Assembly (NCBI GenBank): GCA_027592155.1
Contig: JAQCKY010000212.1
Coordinates: 1 to 5,378 of the forward strand
Reading direction: 5' to 3'
From: Pseudomonadota bacterium
GTDB taxonomy: Bacteria > Pseudomonadota > Alphaproteobacteria > Rhodospirillales > UBA2165
Length of the DNA stretch: 5,378 nt
Part shown: positions 1-5,378 of the stretch, piece by piece
Position numbering within the stretch: position 1 is the first letter of the stretch
Layout: every line of letters starts with the position of its first letter
The notes under the pieces: model-generated
Told to the model about the DNA's origin: nothing
The model's input: only the letters and a program-made list of their open reading frames with translations
Database searches by the model: none
Translations under genes and position numbers: made by a program

Positions 1-1
1 C

Positions 2-754
2 ACCGGCGCGGCCTTGGTCGTCGCCGGTTGTGGTATCCCCGTCGCCAAACACGGCAACCGCGCACTGTCGTCCCGTTCCGGCGCCGCCGATGTGCTCACG
101 GCGCTGGGAATGAATAACGAGGCCGATTTTGCTTTGGTCAAACGGGCGATCTGGGAAGCCGGGTTGGGCTTCCTCATGGCGCCCCGCCACCATAGCGCCT
201 GGGCTCATGTCGGCGGTCCTCGGGTCGAACTGGCGACACGGACAATTTTTAATCTTCTCGGCCCGATCTGTAATCCGGCGGGTGTTAAACGCCAATTGAC
301 CGGTGTCTTCGCCCGCGAATGGGTGGAACCGATCGCCGAGACCCTCGGCAACCTGGGTACCGAGCGCGCCTGGGTCATGCATGGCTCGGACGGATCGGAC
401 GAATTAACCACCACCGGCGTGTCGTATGTCGCCGAACTGAAGGACGGCAAGGTCCGCAGCTTTGAAATCTCCCCTGAAGAAGCAGGACTGCCGACCGCTA
501 AACCGGAAGACCTCAAGGGCGGCGACGGTGCCTATAACGCTGCGGCTGTCCGGGATTTTCTGGATGGAAATCCGAGCCCCTACCGCGATGTTGTTGTTTA
601 TAACGCGGCGGCCGCGCTGGTTGTTGCGGGAACGGTAGATGACATCAGGGCCGGTGCAGAGATCGCCGCCGAGGCAATCGACAGCGGCAAAGCCAAAACG
701 GTTCTCGATAAATTGATTGAAATCACCAATTCCGGAAACGGTTCGGCCTCATGA
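2..754 (+). CDS. trpD: Anthranilate phosphoribosyltransferase, C-terminal part (5' end cut by window edge)
   Basis: TrpD transfers the phosphoribosyl group of PRPP to anthranilate in the cytoplasm, the second committed step of tryptophan synthesis. The reading frame is open from base 2, so the gene begins outside the window; about 250 codons are visible against roughly 340 in the family. The missing part would hold the helical N-terminal domain and the glycine-rich PRPP loop (GTGGD). Visible family landmarks are the KHGNR motif (bases 47-61) followed by SSRSGAADVL, the segment MAPRHHSAW leading to PRVELATRTIFNLLGP with the conserved substrate-binding arginine, and the metal-binding Asp-Glu pair in SDGSDELTTTG (bases 398-403). 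A TTG at base 14 is in frame but lies inside conserved family sequence, so it is not the start. The stop codon overlaps the trpC start (ATGA), which implies translational coupling. Nothing looks broken apart from the edge. The family assignment is secure. Confidence 0.97.
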   Translation, partial: TGAALVVAGCGIPVAKHGNRALSSRSGAADVLTALGMNNEADFALVKRAIWEAGLGFLMAPRHHSAWAHVGGPRVELATRTIFNLLGPICNPAGVKRQLTGVFAREWVEPIAETLGNLGTERAWVMHGSDGSDELTTTGVSYVAELKDGKVRSFEISPEEAGLPTAKPEDLKGGDGAYNAAAVRDFLDGNPSPYRDVVVYNAAAALVVAGTVDDIRAGAEIAAEAIDSGKAKTVLDKLIEITNSGNGSAS

Positions 755-1569
755 CCGATATTCTGACCGAGATCTGCGCCCGCACGCTGGCCGACCTTGC
801 GCCCAAAATGATCGCCTTGCCCTTAGCCGAGGTGGAAGCACGCGCCAAAACGGTCGCACCGGTCCGGGGTTTTGCCGCCGGTTTGCGTGCGGCGCACGCT
901 GCCGGTGGCTACGGATTGATCGCCGAAATCAAAAAGGCATCCCCGTCAAAAGGCCTGATCCGCGAAGATTTCGACCCGGCAACATTGGCGCGCGCCTATG
1001 AGCAAGGCGGCGCTTCTTGCCTATCCGTCTTGACCGACGAGCCTTATTTCCAAGGTGCCGATAGGTTTCTCGGCCAGGCGCGGGATGCTTGCGCCCTGCC
1101 CGCGATCCGCAAAGATTTCATGGTCGACCCTTACCAGATACCGGAAAGCAAGATGCTCGGCGCCGATTGTGTGTTACTGATCATGGCCGCACTGGAGGAC
1201 AGGTTGGCAGCGGAGTTGCGGGAGGCAGCAAGGGCTTGGAACCTGGATGTGCTGGCAGAGGTCCACAGCGAGGCAGAACTTGACCGCGCTCTGGCACTGA
1301 ACCCTGAGATGGTCGGCATCAACAATCGAGACCTCAAGACATTCAATGTCGATCTGGGAATGACCGAGAGGCTGGCGCCGCAAATACCCGACGGTATTTT
1401 GGTGGTGAGCGAAAGCGGCCTTTCCGGTCCCGATGATCTCGCCCGCATGGCGGCTTGCGGCGTTCGCAGCTTTTTGATCGGTGAATCCCTGATGCGGCAA
1501 GCCGATGTTGCGGAAGCAACGCGGAATTTGCTGGCCGGCGGTTTTCCCCGCCAAGCCGCGACGGCCTGA
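751..1569 (+). CDS. trpC: Indole-3-glycerol phosphate synthase
   Basis: TrpC converts 1-(2-carboxyphenylamino)-1-deoxyribulose 5-phosphate to indole-3-glycerol phosphate, closing the indole ring. The 272-residue product is a normal-length single-domain TIM barrel; it is not fused to TrpF as in enterobacteria. By alignment to the known family, the catalytic residues are all present: Glu59 and Lys61 in IAEIKKASPSKG, Lys121 in AIRKDFMVDPYQ, Glu170 in LAEVHSEAEL, Asn191 and Arg193 in GINNRDLKTFNVDL, and Glu221-Ser222 in VSESGL. The phosphate-binding end FLIGESLM is at about residues 241-248. The ATG lies inside the trpD stop (4-bp overlap) and there is only a weak purine stretch upstream, so translation is probably coupled to trpD. 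The protein would act between TrpD/TrpF and TrpAB; trpF, trpA and trpB are not in the window. Confidence 0.98.
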   Translation: MTDILTEICARTLADLAPKMIALPLAEVEARAKTVAPVRGFAAGLRAAHAAGGYGLIAEIKKASPSKGLIREDFDPATLARAYEQGGASCLSVLTDEPYFQGADRFLGQARDACALPAIRKDFMVDPYQIPESKMLGADCVLLIMAALEDRLAAELREAARAWNLDVLAEVHSEAELDRALALNPEMVGINNRDLKTFNVDLGMTERLAPQIPDGILVVSESGLSGPDDLARMAACGVRSFLIGESLMRQADVAEATRNLLAGGFPRQAATA

Positions 1570-1573
1570 ACCG

Positions 1574-2056
1574 ATGGCAAAGCTTACCCACATCGACGGC
1601 GACGGCAACGCAACGATGGTCGACGTGTCGGACAAGGACATGACCGAGCGGATCGCCACCGCCAAGGGCTCCGTCTATGTCGCGCCGGAAACCATGGACT
1701 TGATCGAGGCCGGCAATGTCAAAAAAGGCGATGTTCTCTCCGTCGCCCGCCTCGCCGGTATCATGGCGGCAAAAAAAACACCCGACCTCATCCCGCTATG
1801 TCATCCCCTTTCGCTGACCGGGATCGATGTCGTGCTGACATGTGACAACGACCGAAACGCTATTGATATAATCGCGACCTGCAAATTAAAAGGTCGTACT
1901 GGCGTTGAGATGGAAGCCCTGACCGCGGTATCGGTCGCCGCCCTCACGGTTTATGATATGTGCAAGGCTGCGGATCGCGGCATGCGAATTTCTGAAATCC
2001 GCCTGACCTATAAGGACGGCGGCAAATCAGGAACCTTCCGCGAGGAGACGGCGTAG
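1574..2056 (+). CDS. moaC: Cyclic pyranopterin monophosphate synthase
   Basis: MoaC works after the radical-SAM enzyme MoaA, converting 3',8-cyclo-7,8-dihydroGTP to cyclic pyranopterin monophosphate, the first stable molybdenum cofactor intermediate. The 160-residue product matches the usual family length (about 160). Key residues fall at the same numbers as in the E. coli enzyme: Lys51 in NVKKGDV, His77 in PLCHPL, Glu112 and Glu114 in GVEMEALTAVS, Asp128 and Lys131 in YDMCKAADRGM, with KSGTFR near the C-terminus. An in-frame ATG at 1505 would add 23 residues that overlap trpC and do not resemble MoaC, so 1574 is preferred. The gene begins 4 nt after the trpC stop. I see no convincing Shine-Dalgarno sequence before it, which suggests coupling to trpC. 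Its stop overlaps the moeA GTG by one base. Confidence 0.97.
   Translation: MAKLTHIDGDGNATMVDVSDKDMTERIATAKGSVYVAPETMDLIEAGNVKKGDVLSVARLAGIMAAKKTPDLIPLCHPLSLTGIDVVLTCDNDRNAIDIIATCKLKGRTGVEMEALTAVSVAALTVYDMCKAADRGMRISEIRLTYKDGGKSGTFREETA
2042..2047 (+). promoter_or_regulatory. Ribosome binding site that favours the GTG start of moeA
   Basis: GAGGAG lies at the end of moaC, 8 nt before the GTG at 2056 and 14 nt before the alternative ATG at 2062. The 8-nt spacing is near optimal, so the GTG start with TAGTG stop/start overlap is the better choice. The two starts differ by only two residues. Confidence 0.65.
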
Positions 2057-3276
2057 TGAGCATGCTCCCCGTCGCCGATGCCTTGGGCAAAGTGCTCGCC
2101 GGCGTGGCCCCTCTGGGATCCGAACAGGTCAGCGTCGCGGCGGCACATGGACGGGTGCTCGCCGAGGATGTTGCCTCGCGCCTCACACAGCCGCCCGCTG
2201 ACGTGTCCGCGATGGACGGTTATGCCGTTCGGGCCGAGGACGTCGCCAAGACGCCGGTTGATCTTGAGCAGATCGGCGAGTCTGCCGCCGGTGACGGATT
2301 TGACGGCACGGTGGGCTCCGGACAGGCCGCCAGAATTTTTACCGGCGCACCGGTACCGCCCGGCGCCGACGCCATTGTCATCCAAGAGGACACCGAAAGC
2401 GACGGCACTCGAATTACCGTCAAAAAGACTGTGGCCGCCGGGCGTTATATTCGCCCAGCCGGGCTCGACTTCAAGGTCGGCGATGTCTTGCTTCCGGCAG
2501 GCCGGCTGGTCTCGGCCCGAGATATCAGCCTCGCCTCTGCGATGAACATCCCCTGGCTTCGAGTCGTTCGTAAACCCCGCATTGCGATCTTATCGACCGG
2601 AAACGAGTTGGTCATGCCCGGCGAGCCGCTTGGCCGCAATCAGATCATCAGCTCCAACAGTCTCGGCCTCGGGGCCCTAGTCACGGCGATGGGGGGTGAG
2701 CCGATCAATCTCGGCATCGCCGGCGATACGGCGGAATCCTTGAAGAGCTTTCTTGAAGGCGTCAAAAGTGCGGACATGCTGGTGACCATCGGCGGCGCAT
2801 CGGTGGGCGACTATGATTTGGTCAAAACGGTGCTCGGCGAGGAAGGCCTCGACATCACCTTCAGCACCGTCGCAATGCGCCCCGGAAAACCGCTGATCTT
2901 CGGTCGCATCCATGGTTGCCCCATGCTCGGATTGCCCGGCAATCCGGTATCGGCGGGCGTGACCTCGGTCCTGTTTTTACGCCCTGCCATCGAAGTCATG
3001 CTGGGCCTGAACAGAGGACACCGCCCGCCGGAAGCGGCGGTGTTGGGGCGCGACCTCGACGCCAATGATCACCGACAGGACTATTTGCGCTCCAAACTGA
3101 CGATTGGCGATAGCGGCGACCTCACGGTGACGCCTTTTGAGCGACAGGACAGTTCGATGTTGGCCCTGTTTGCCGCGGCCGACTGTCTCGCGATCCGACC
3201 CCCGAATGCTGCCCCAGCTAAAGCCGGCGATCGGATTGAAATCATCCGCCTTGAATGGAGTACCGTCGGAATCTGA
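2056..3276 (+). CDS. moeA: Molybdopterin molybdenumtransferase
   Basis: MoeA inserts molybdate into adenylylated molybdopterin, releasing AMP and giving active molybdenum cofactor in the cytoplasm. The 406-residue product has the family length (E. coli about 411) and no fused MogA domain. Conserved blocks in order are DVSAMDGYAVRAED (Asp54), RIFTGAPVPPGADAIV (Thr96), IRPAGLDFKVGDVLLPAG (Asp138), AILSTGNELV (Glu184), NLGIAGDT (Asp224), TIGGASVGDYD (Asp254), MRPGKPL (Arg275, Lys278) and LGLPGNPVSA (Pro294, Pro297). These correspond to the active-site positions known from E. coli MoeA. Residues from about 325 onward form the small C-terminal beta domain. The gene follows moaC with a 1-bp overlap, so both cofactor proteins are likely made from one transcript. 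It starts with GTG; an ATG two codons later is the alternative. It is the last gene of the packed series; a 209-nt gap separates it from lexA. Confidence 0.97.
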   Translation: MSMLPVADALGKVLAGVAPLGSEQVSVAAAHGRVLAEDVASRLTQPPADVSAMDGYAVRAEDVAKTPVDLEQIGESAAGDGFDGTVGSGQAARIFTGAPVPPGADAIVIQEDTESDGTRITVKKTVAAGRYIRPAGLDFKVGDVLLPAGRLVSARDISLASAMNIPWLRVVRKPRIAILSTGNELVMPGEPLGRNQIISSNSLGLGALVTAMGGEPINLGIAGDTAESLKSFLEGVKSADMLVTIGGASVGDYDLVKTVLGEEGLDITFSTVAMRPGKPLIFGRIHGCPMLGLPGNPVSAGVTSVLFLRPAIEVMLGLNRGHRPPEAAVLGRDLDANDHRQDYLRSKLTIGDSGDLTVTPFERQDSSMLALFAAADCLAIRPPNAAPAKAGDRIEIIRLEWSTVGI

Positions 3277-3288
3277 TGGCATTCCGGC
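3265..3288 (+). terminator. Weak hairpin at the end of moeA, possible terminator
   Basis: An 8-bp stem including one G-U pair can form between 3265-3272 (GTCGGAAT) and 3281-3288 (ATTCCGGC), with an 8-nt loop that contains the moeA stop codon. It is not directly followed by a T-run; instead there is an A-run (3296-3303), then six T residues at 3309-3314. This is not a classical intrinsic terminator. It may help end the trp-moa-moe transcript or may be chance. Confidence 0.25.
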
Positions 3289-3328
3289 ATCAAACAAAAA
3301 AAATCACGTTTTTTGGGCACTTTCCCTA

Positions 3329-3357
3329 TTGACCGCAAAATAGAACTAAACTAGAAC
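3329..3357 (+). promoter_or_regulatory. Probable sigma70-type promoter of lexA
   Basis: TTGACC (3329-3334) matches the -35 consensus at five of six bases. After a 17-nt spacer, TAGAAC (3352-3357) matches the -10 consensus at four of six. Transcription would start near 3364, giving a leader of about 120 nt. The LexA box fills the 3' half of the spacer and the whole -10, so a bound repressor would block RNA polymerase. The -10 is imperfect and the call depends partly on its fit with the operator. Confidence 0.5.
3343..3357 (+). promoter_or_regulatory. LexA operator (alphaproteobacterial SOS box)
   Basis: GAAC (3343-3346), seven bases, then GAAC (3354-3357) is a perfect match to the direct-repeat SOS box GTTC-N7-GTTC of alphaproteobacteria, read on the other strand. 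It lies 128 nt before the lexA start and overlaps the predicted promoter. Autorepression of lexA through such a box is well established in this class, so the inference is strong although binding is not shown here. Confidence 0.85.
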
Positions 3358-3384
3358 AAAAACAGACGTTTTACCTTTGTTCTA
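3352..3384. repeat. 9-bp perfect inverted repeat sharing the LexA half-site
   Basis: TAGAACAAA (3352-3360) and TTTGTTCTA (3376-3384) are exact reverse complements separated by 15 nt. The left arm contains the second GAAC half-site of the SOS box, and the right arm carries GTTC in the opposite orientation. The right arm runs into a TATATATA stretch (3383-3390). It could be an extra LexA contact, a site for another dimeric regulator, or chance in AT-rich DNA. Confidence 0.5.
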
Positions 3385-3473
3385 TATATAGTGTTTTTTA
3401 TTTTTTGCGGCCGAAACCCTGATTTCCTGACTATTTTCTCTGATCCCACTGGATTTTGGACCGTTAACGCAAC

Positions 3474-3479
3474 AGGAGG
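3474..3479 (+). promoter_or_regulatory. Strong ribosome binding site of lexA
   Basis: AGGAGG is a full Shine-Dalgarno core placed 6 nt before the ATG at 3486. It fixes the lexA start and is the strongest such site in the window, consistent with lexA being translated independently of the upstream genes. Confidence 0.85.
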
Positions 3480-3485
3480 GACCAT

Positions 3486-4205
3486 ATGCTGACCCGAAAA
3501 CAGTACGAACTTTTGGTCTGCATCGATAAGGTCCTCAAATCCACTGGCGTCCCGCCATCTTATGACGAAATGAAGGATGCCCTTAATCTCAAATCGAAAT
3601 CCGGTATTCACCGCCTCATCACAGGATTAGAAGAGCGCGGATTTATCCGACGATTGCCCCACAAAGCCCGGGCGCTCGAAGTCTTAAAGATGCCTGAGAA
3701 TCTCCGCGAAGAGGTCAAGGGCTTGGTTCCTGCCGGCAAAAAAGGTTTTGATCCGAAGGTCATTGAGGGCGATTTCAAACTCACGGCGGCTGAGCCGGTG
3801 GCCGATTCAGACGCCCGGTCTAGCCTGATGGAGCTGCCGCTCCTGGGCAAGATTGCCGCAGGCACGCCGATCGAAGCCTTGCGCGATAACTCCCGCCAGA
3901 TCAAAGTTCCGCCGGACATGCTTGGCCGAGGTGAGCATTATGCCCTTGAGGTGGAAGGCGATTCGATGATCGATGCCGGCATTAATGACGGAGATACGGT
4001 CATCATCTCCCGCTCGGACACCGCGGATTCCGGTGATATTGTAGTCGCCTTGGTCGACCGCGAAGAGGTCACCCTGAAACGTTTGCGCAAACGCGGTGAC
4101 TCAATCGCACTGGAGCCTGCCAATACCGCCTACGAGACGCGGATTTTCGGCCCCGACCGGGTCGAAGTTCAAGGCCGGCTCGTCGGCTTGATGCGCAAAT
4201 ATTAA
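3486..4205 (+). CDS. lexA: LexA repressor, SOS-response regulator
   Basis: LexA represses DNA-damage genes and is inactivated by RecA-stimulated self-cleavage. The N-terminal winged helix-turn-helix covers about residues 1-68, with the signature SKSGIHRLITGLEERGFIRR (residues 37-56) as the recognition region. A linker of about 50 residues follows. The S24-type peptidase domain begins near residue 116. The cleavage pair is Ala125-Gly126 in GKIAAGTPIEA, and the catalytic dyad is Ser160 in EGDSM and Lys198 in VTLKRL. At 239 residues it is longer than E. coli LexA (202), as usual in alphaproteobacteria, mainly through the linker. The Ser-Lys spacing is one residue longer than in E. coli (an extra acidic residue in DREEVTLK), with no sign of damage. 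The start is set by the AGGAGG at 3474-3479 and by the conserved opening MLTRKQ. An SOS box overlaps its predicted promoter, so autorepression is expected. It converges with comEC across 10 nt. Confidence 0.98.
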   Translation: MLTRKQYELLVCIDKVLKSTGVPPSYDEMKDALNLKSKSGIHRLITGLEERGFIRRLPHKARALEVLKMPENLREEVKGLVPAGKKGFDPKVIEGDFKLTAAEPVADSDARSSLMELPLLGKIAAGTPIEALRDNSRQIKVPPDMLGRGEHYALEVEGDSMIDAGINDGDTVIISRSDTADSGDIVVALVDREEVTLKRLRKRGDSIALEPANTAYETRIFGPDRVEVQGRLVGLMRKY

Positions 4206-4215
4206 GCGGCGCCAT

Positions 4216-5378
4216 TCATTTAGGGTTCACGACCCATGGTCTCTCCCCTCTTAGTTCATTCACGCTTTCCACCCGAGTTTCGGATTTACCGATCCACACG
4301 GCATGAGCGCCATGACGTTTAAGGTCAAACCGGTCAACGACCAGTTCCGCCGACGGGCACCCCGTCCGCACCGGAACTGCACTGATTACGATATCCGCGC
4401 GTCGGCAGTCATCGATTAGGGCCAGGGGCGCTTTCACGAGGGCGACCTTTTTTCCTCGGGTTCGGTATATACAGCCGAGGTCATCGCAGTTGAGGAAGGT
4501 ATCGGGATCTGATGCTTGCGTGGGCCAGGTCTGGAGGTCTTGTGGATCCGCGCCAACCCGCCTCAACCAAATTTCTCCGCTGAATTTCGCCGCCCGCCGC
4601 GTCGACAGTCGGTAGGTTCCATCCATAGCGCGTACGGCAAACAAACGGCCGCTGCTATCGATCAGGACATCCGGGGGAACCGCCGTCCAAAACCCGAGCA
4701 AACCGATTGCCAGCGGTACTGCGCCGGCCAACCGCCATCGGCCCCGCCAGAGGCAAATCCATAACCCACCGAGTGTGACCGCAGCGAGAACCCAAGTTCC
4801 AGCTGCCGGGACGGTAACAACCGAGCCCGACAATTCCCCGACCGTCTTGGCGATCCAGATAATGATCGATATCCCCCAGCCTTGTGGTACCAGGAGCAAG
4901 GATTCCAACCCCAATGGCATGAGCGCAAAAGACAGCATCGCCAAAGGCATGACCCAAAGCGCTGTAACCGGTACGGCCACAAGATTGGCGATCAATGCGA
5001 AGACCGCGAAGCGATTGAAGTGAAACATCGCGTAGGCTGCCGTTGCCGAACTGGCAATTATCGTGGTGAGCGCCACGCCCGCAAAATACAGCATTAGCCT
5101 TCCAAGCACGGGATGATTGCTTTCTGCGGCTGGACGGCGGCGTAACCGAAAGGTCTCATAAGCGGCGATGAGCGCGACCACCGCCGCAAAGGACATTTGG
5201 AAACTGGCGCTGATCAGGCTCTCCGGCTCGAGGACCAATATTATCGTCGCAGCCCAGGCGACCAGGCGCATCGATATGCCTTGCCGGTCCAGGATGATCG
5301 CGGTCAAAGCGAGGGCAATCATCAGAAACGCACGCTGTGTCGGAATCGTCGCGCCCGCAATCACGGCATAGGCAAACG
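4216..5378 (-). CDS. comEC: ComEC/Rec2-family DNA-uptake membrane protein, C-terminal part (5' end cut by window edge)
   Basis: ComEC proteins form the inner-membrane channel that carries single-stranded DNA into the cytoplasm during natural transformation. The frame is open to the right edge, with the first whole codon at 5376-5374; a GTG at 5364 is in frame but inside the family motif AYAVIAGATIPTQRAFLM, so it is not the start. About 386 residues are visible, roughly half of a usual alphaproteobacterial ComEC. The first 225 or so are strongly hydrophobic, with about eight or nine likely membrane segments, including the family signature PESLISASFQMSFAAV. From about base 4680 downward (PPDVLIDSSGRLFAVR) the protein becomes a soluble domain ending in the region VVDRFDLKRHGAHAVW. 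This domain sits where B. subtilis ComEC has a metallo-beta-lactamase domain, but no HxHxDH motif is present. Four cysteines lie in it. Transformation ability cannot be concluded from this gene alone, because many non-competent bacteria retain it. Confidence 0.93.
   Translation of the reverse strand, partial: FAYAVIAGATIPTQRAFLMIALALTAIILDRQGISMRLVAWAATIILVLEPESLISASFQMSFAAVVALIAAYETFRLRRRPAAESNHPVLGRLMLYFAGVALTTIIASSATAAYAMFHFNRFAVFALIANLVAVPVTALWVMPLAMLSFALMPLGLESLLLVPQGWGISIIIWIAKTVGELSGSVVTVPAAGTWVLAAVTLGGLWICLWRGRWRLAGAVPLAIGLLGFWTAVPPDVLIDSSGRLFAVRAMDGTYRLSTRRAAKFSGEIWLRRVGADPQDLQTWPTQASDPDTFLNCDDLGCIYRTRGKKVALVKAPLALIDDCRRADIVISAVPVRTGCPSAELVVDRFDLKRHGAHAVWIGKSETRVESVNELRGERPWVVNPK

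Larger units (their letters stand above)
3277..3485. other. AT-rich intergenic control region between moeA and lexA
   Basis: This is the only sizeable non-coding stretch in the window. From 3291 to 3410 I count 37 G or C in 120 bases (about 31%), much lower than the surrounding genes. It contains the A-run and T-run after moeA, the lexA promoter and SOS box, the 9-bp inverted repeat, a self-complementary CTATATATAG (3382-3391), and two six-base T-tracts (3394-3399 and 3401-3406). I see no small open reading frame with a convincing start signal and no RNA gene in it. Confidence 0.8.

Noticed and set aside
1505..1573. Upstream in-frame ATG that would lengthen moaC by 23 codons
   Set aside because: The extra residues overlap trpC, are unlike MoaC proteins, and would shift the catalytic residues away from the standard numbering that the 1574 start gives exactly.
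1174..1665. 163-codon open frame on the minus strand over trpC
   Set aside because: It lies fully opposite well-supported trpC and moaC sequence, shows no recognisable domain, and is expected in GC-rich DNA. The other minus-strand frames over trpD, moeA and lexA were rejected for the same reason.
2078..2545. 155-codon plus-strand frame inside moeA
   Set aside because: It is a shifted frame of moeA with low-complexity Arg/Pro/Ser-rich sequence, while the moeA frame has all conserved motifs.
3296..3314. A-run and T-run around TCACG as a stand-alone terminator hairpin
   Set aside because: The stem would contain only A-T pairs and would be unstable, and no separate T-run follows it.
3379..3393. 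Possible second complete SOS box starting at the GTTC at 3379
   Set aside because: Seven bases downstream the sequence is AGTG, and eight downstream it is GTGT, so the second GTTC is missing. Only a half-site can be claimed.
4208..4213. GGCGCC palindrome in the lexA-comEC gap as a bidirectional terminator
   Set aside because: Six self-complementary bases with no loop and no flanking T-runs cannot form a terminator hairpin.
1..5378. Search for an undescribed system, mobile element, CRISPR array or RNA gene
   Set aside because: Nearly the whole window is accounted for by six recognisable core genes and one short control region. I saw no transposase, repeat array, tRNA-like or rRNA sequence, and no orphan gene.

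Overview
This window looks like ordinary chromosomal core genome from an alphaproteobacterium, most likely of the Rhodospirillales or Rhizobiales type. Three things point there: the gene order trpD-trpC-moaC-moeA-lexA followed by a convergent comEC, the alphaproteobacterial form of LexA (239 aa), and a GAAC-N7-GAAC (equivalently GTTC-N7-GTTC) SOS box upstream of lexA instead of the enterobacterial CTG-N10-CAG box. The coding DNA is GC-rich, and the only clearly AT-rich stretch is the region between moeA and lexA. The lineage is inferred from gene order and protein style, not from a database search.

Positions 2-3276 hold four tightly packed plus-strand genes. They begin with the 3' part of trpD (cut by the left edge), then trpC, which overlaps trpD by 4 bp, then moaC after a 4-nt gap, then moeA, which overlaps moaC by 1 bp. 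The first two catalyse consecutive branch reactions of tryptophan biosynthesis after anthranilate (phosphoribosyl transfer, then indole-ring closure). The next two belong to molybdenum cofactor biosynthesis: MoaC helps form cyclic pyranopterin monophosphate, and MoeA inserts molybdate into molybdopterin-AMP. All key catalytic residues I could check are present.

Positions 3277-3485 form a 209-nt AT-rich control region. It carries a probable sigma70 promoter whose -10 coincides with one half of a perfect LexA box, a 9-bp inverted repeat that reuses that half-site, two T-tracts, and a strong ribosome binding site. lexA (3486-4205) encodes the SOS repressor, with an intact Ala-Gly cleavage site and Ser/Lys dyad. 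It is probably transcribed on its own and represses itself.

Positions 4216-5378 on the minus strand hold the C-terminal part of a ComEC/Rec2 DNA-uptake channel protein, cut by the right edge and converging on lexA with a 10-nt gap. Its C-terminal soluble domain lacks the metallo-beta-lactamase metal motif and carries four cysteines.

I found no RNA genes, mobile elements, CRISPR arrays or signs of a new system. The points most worth a second look are the architecture of the lexA operator and the C-terminal domain of ComEC.
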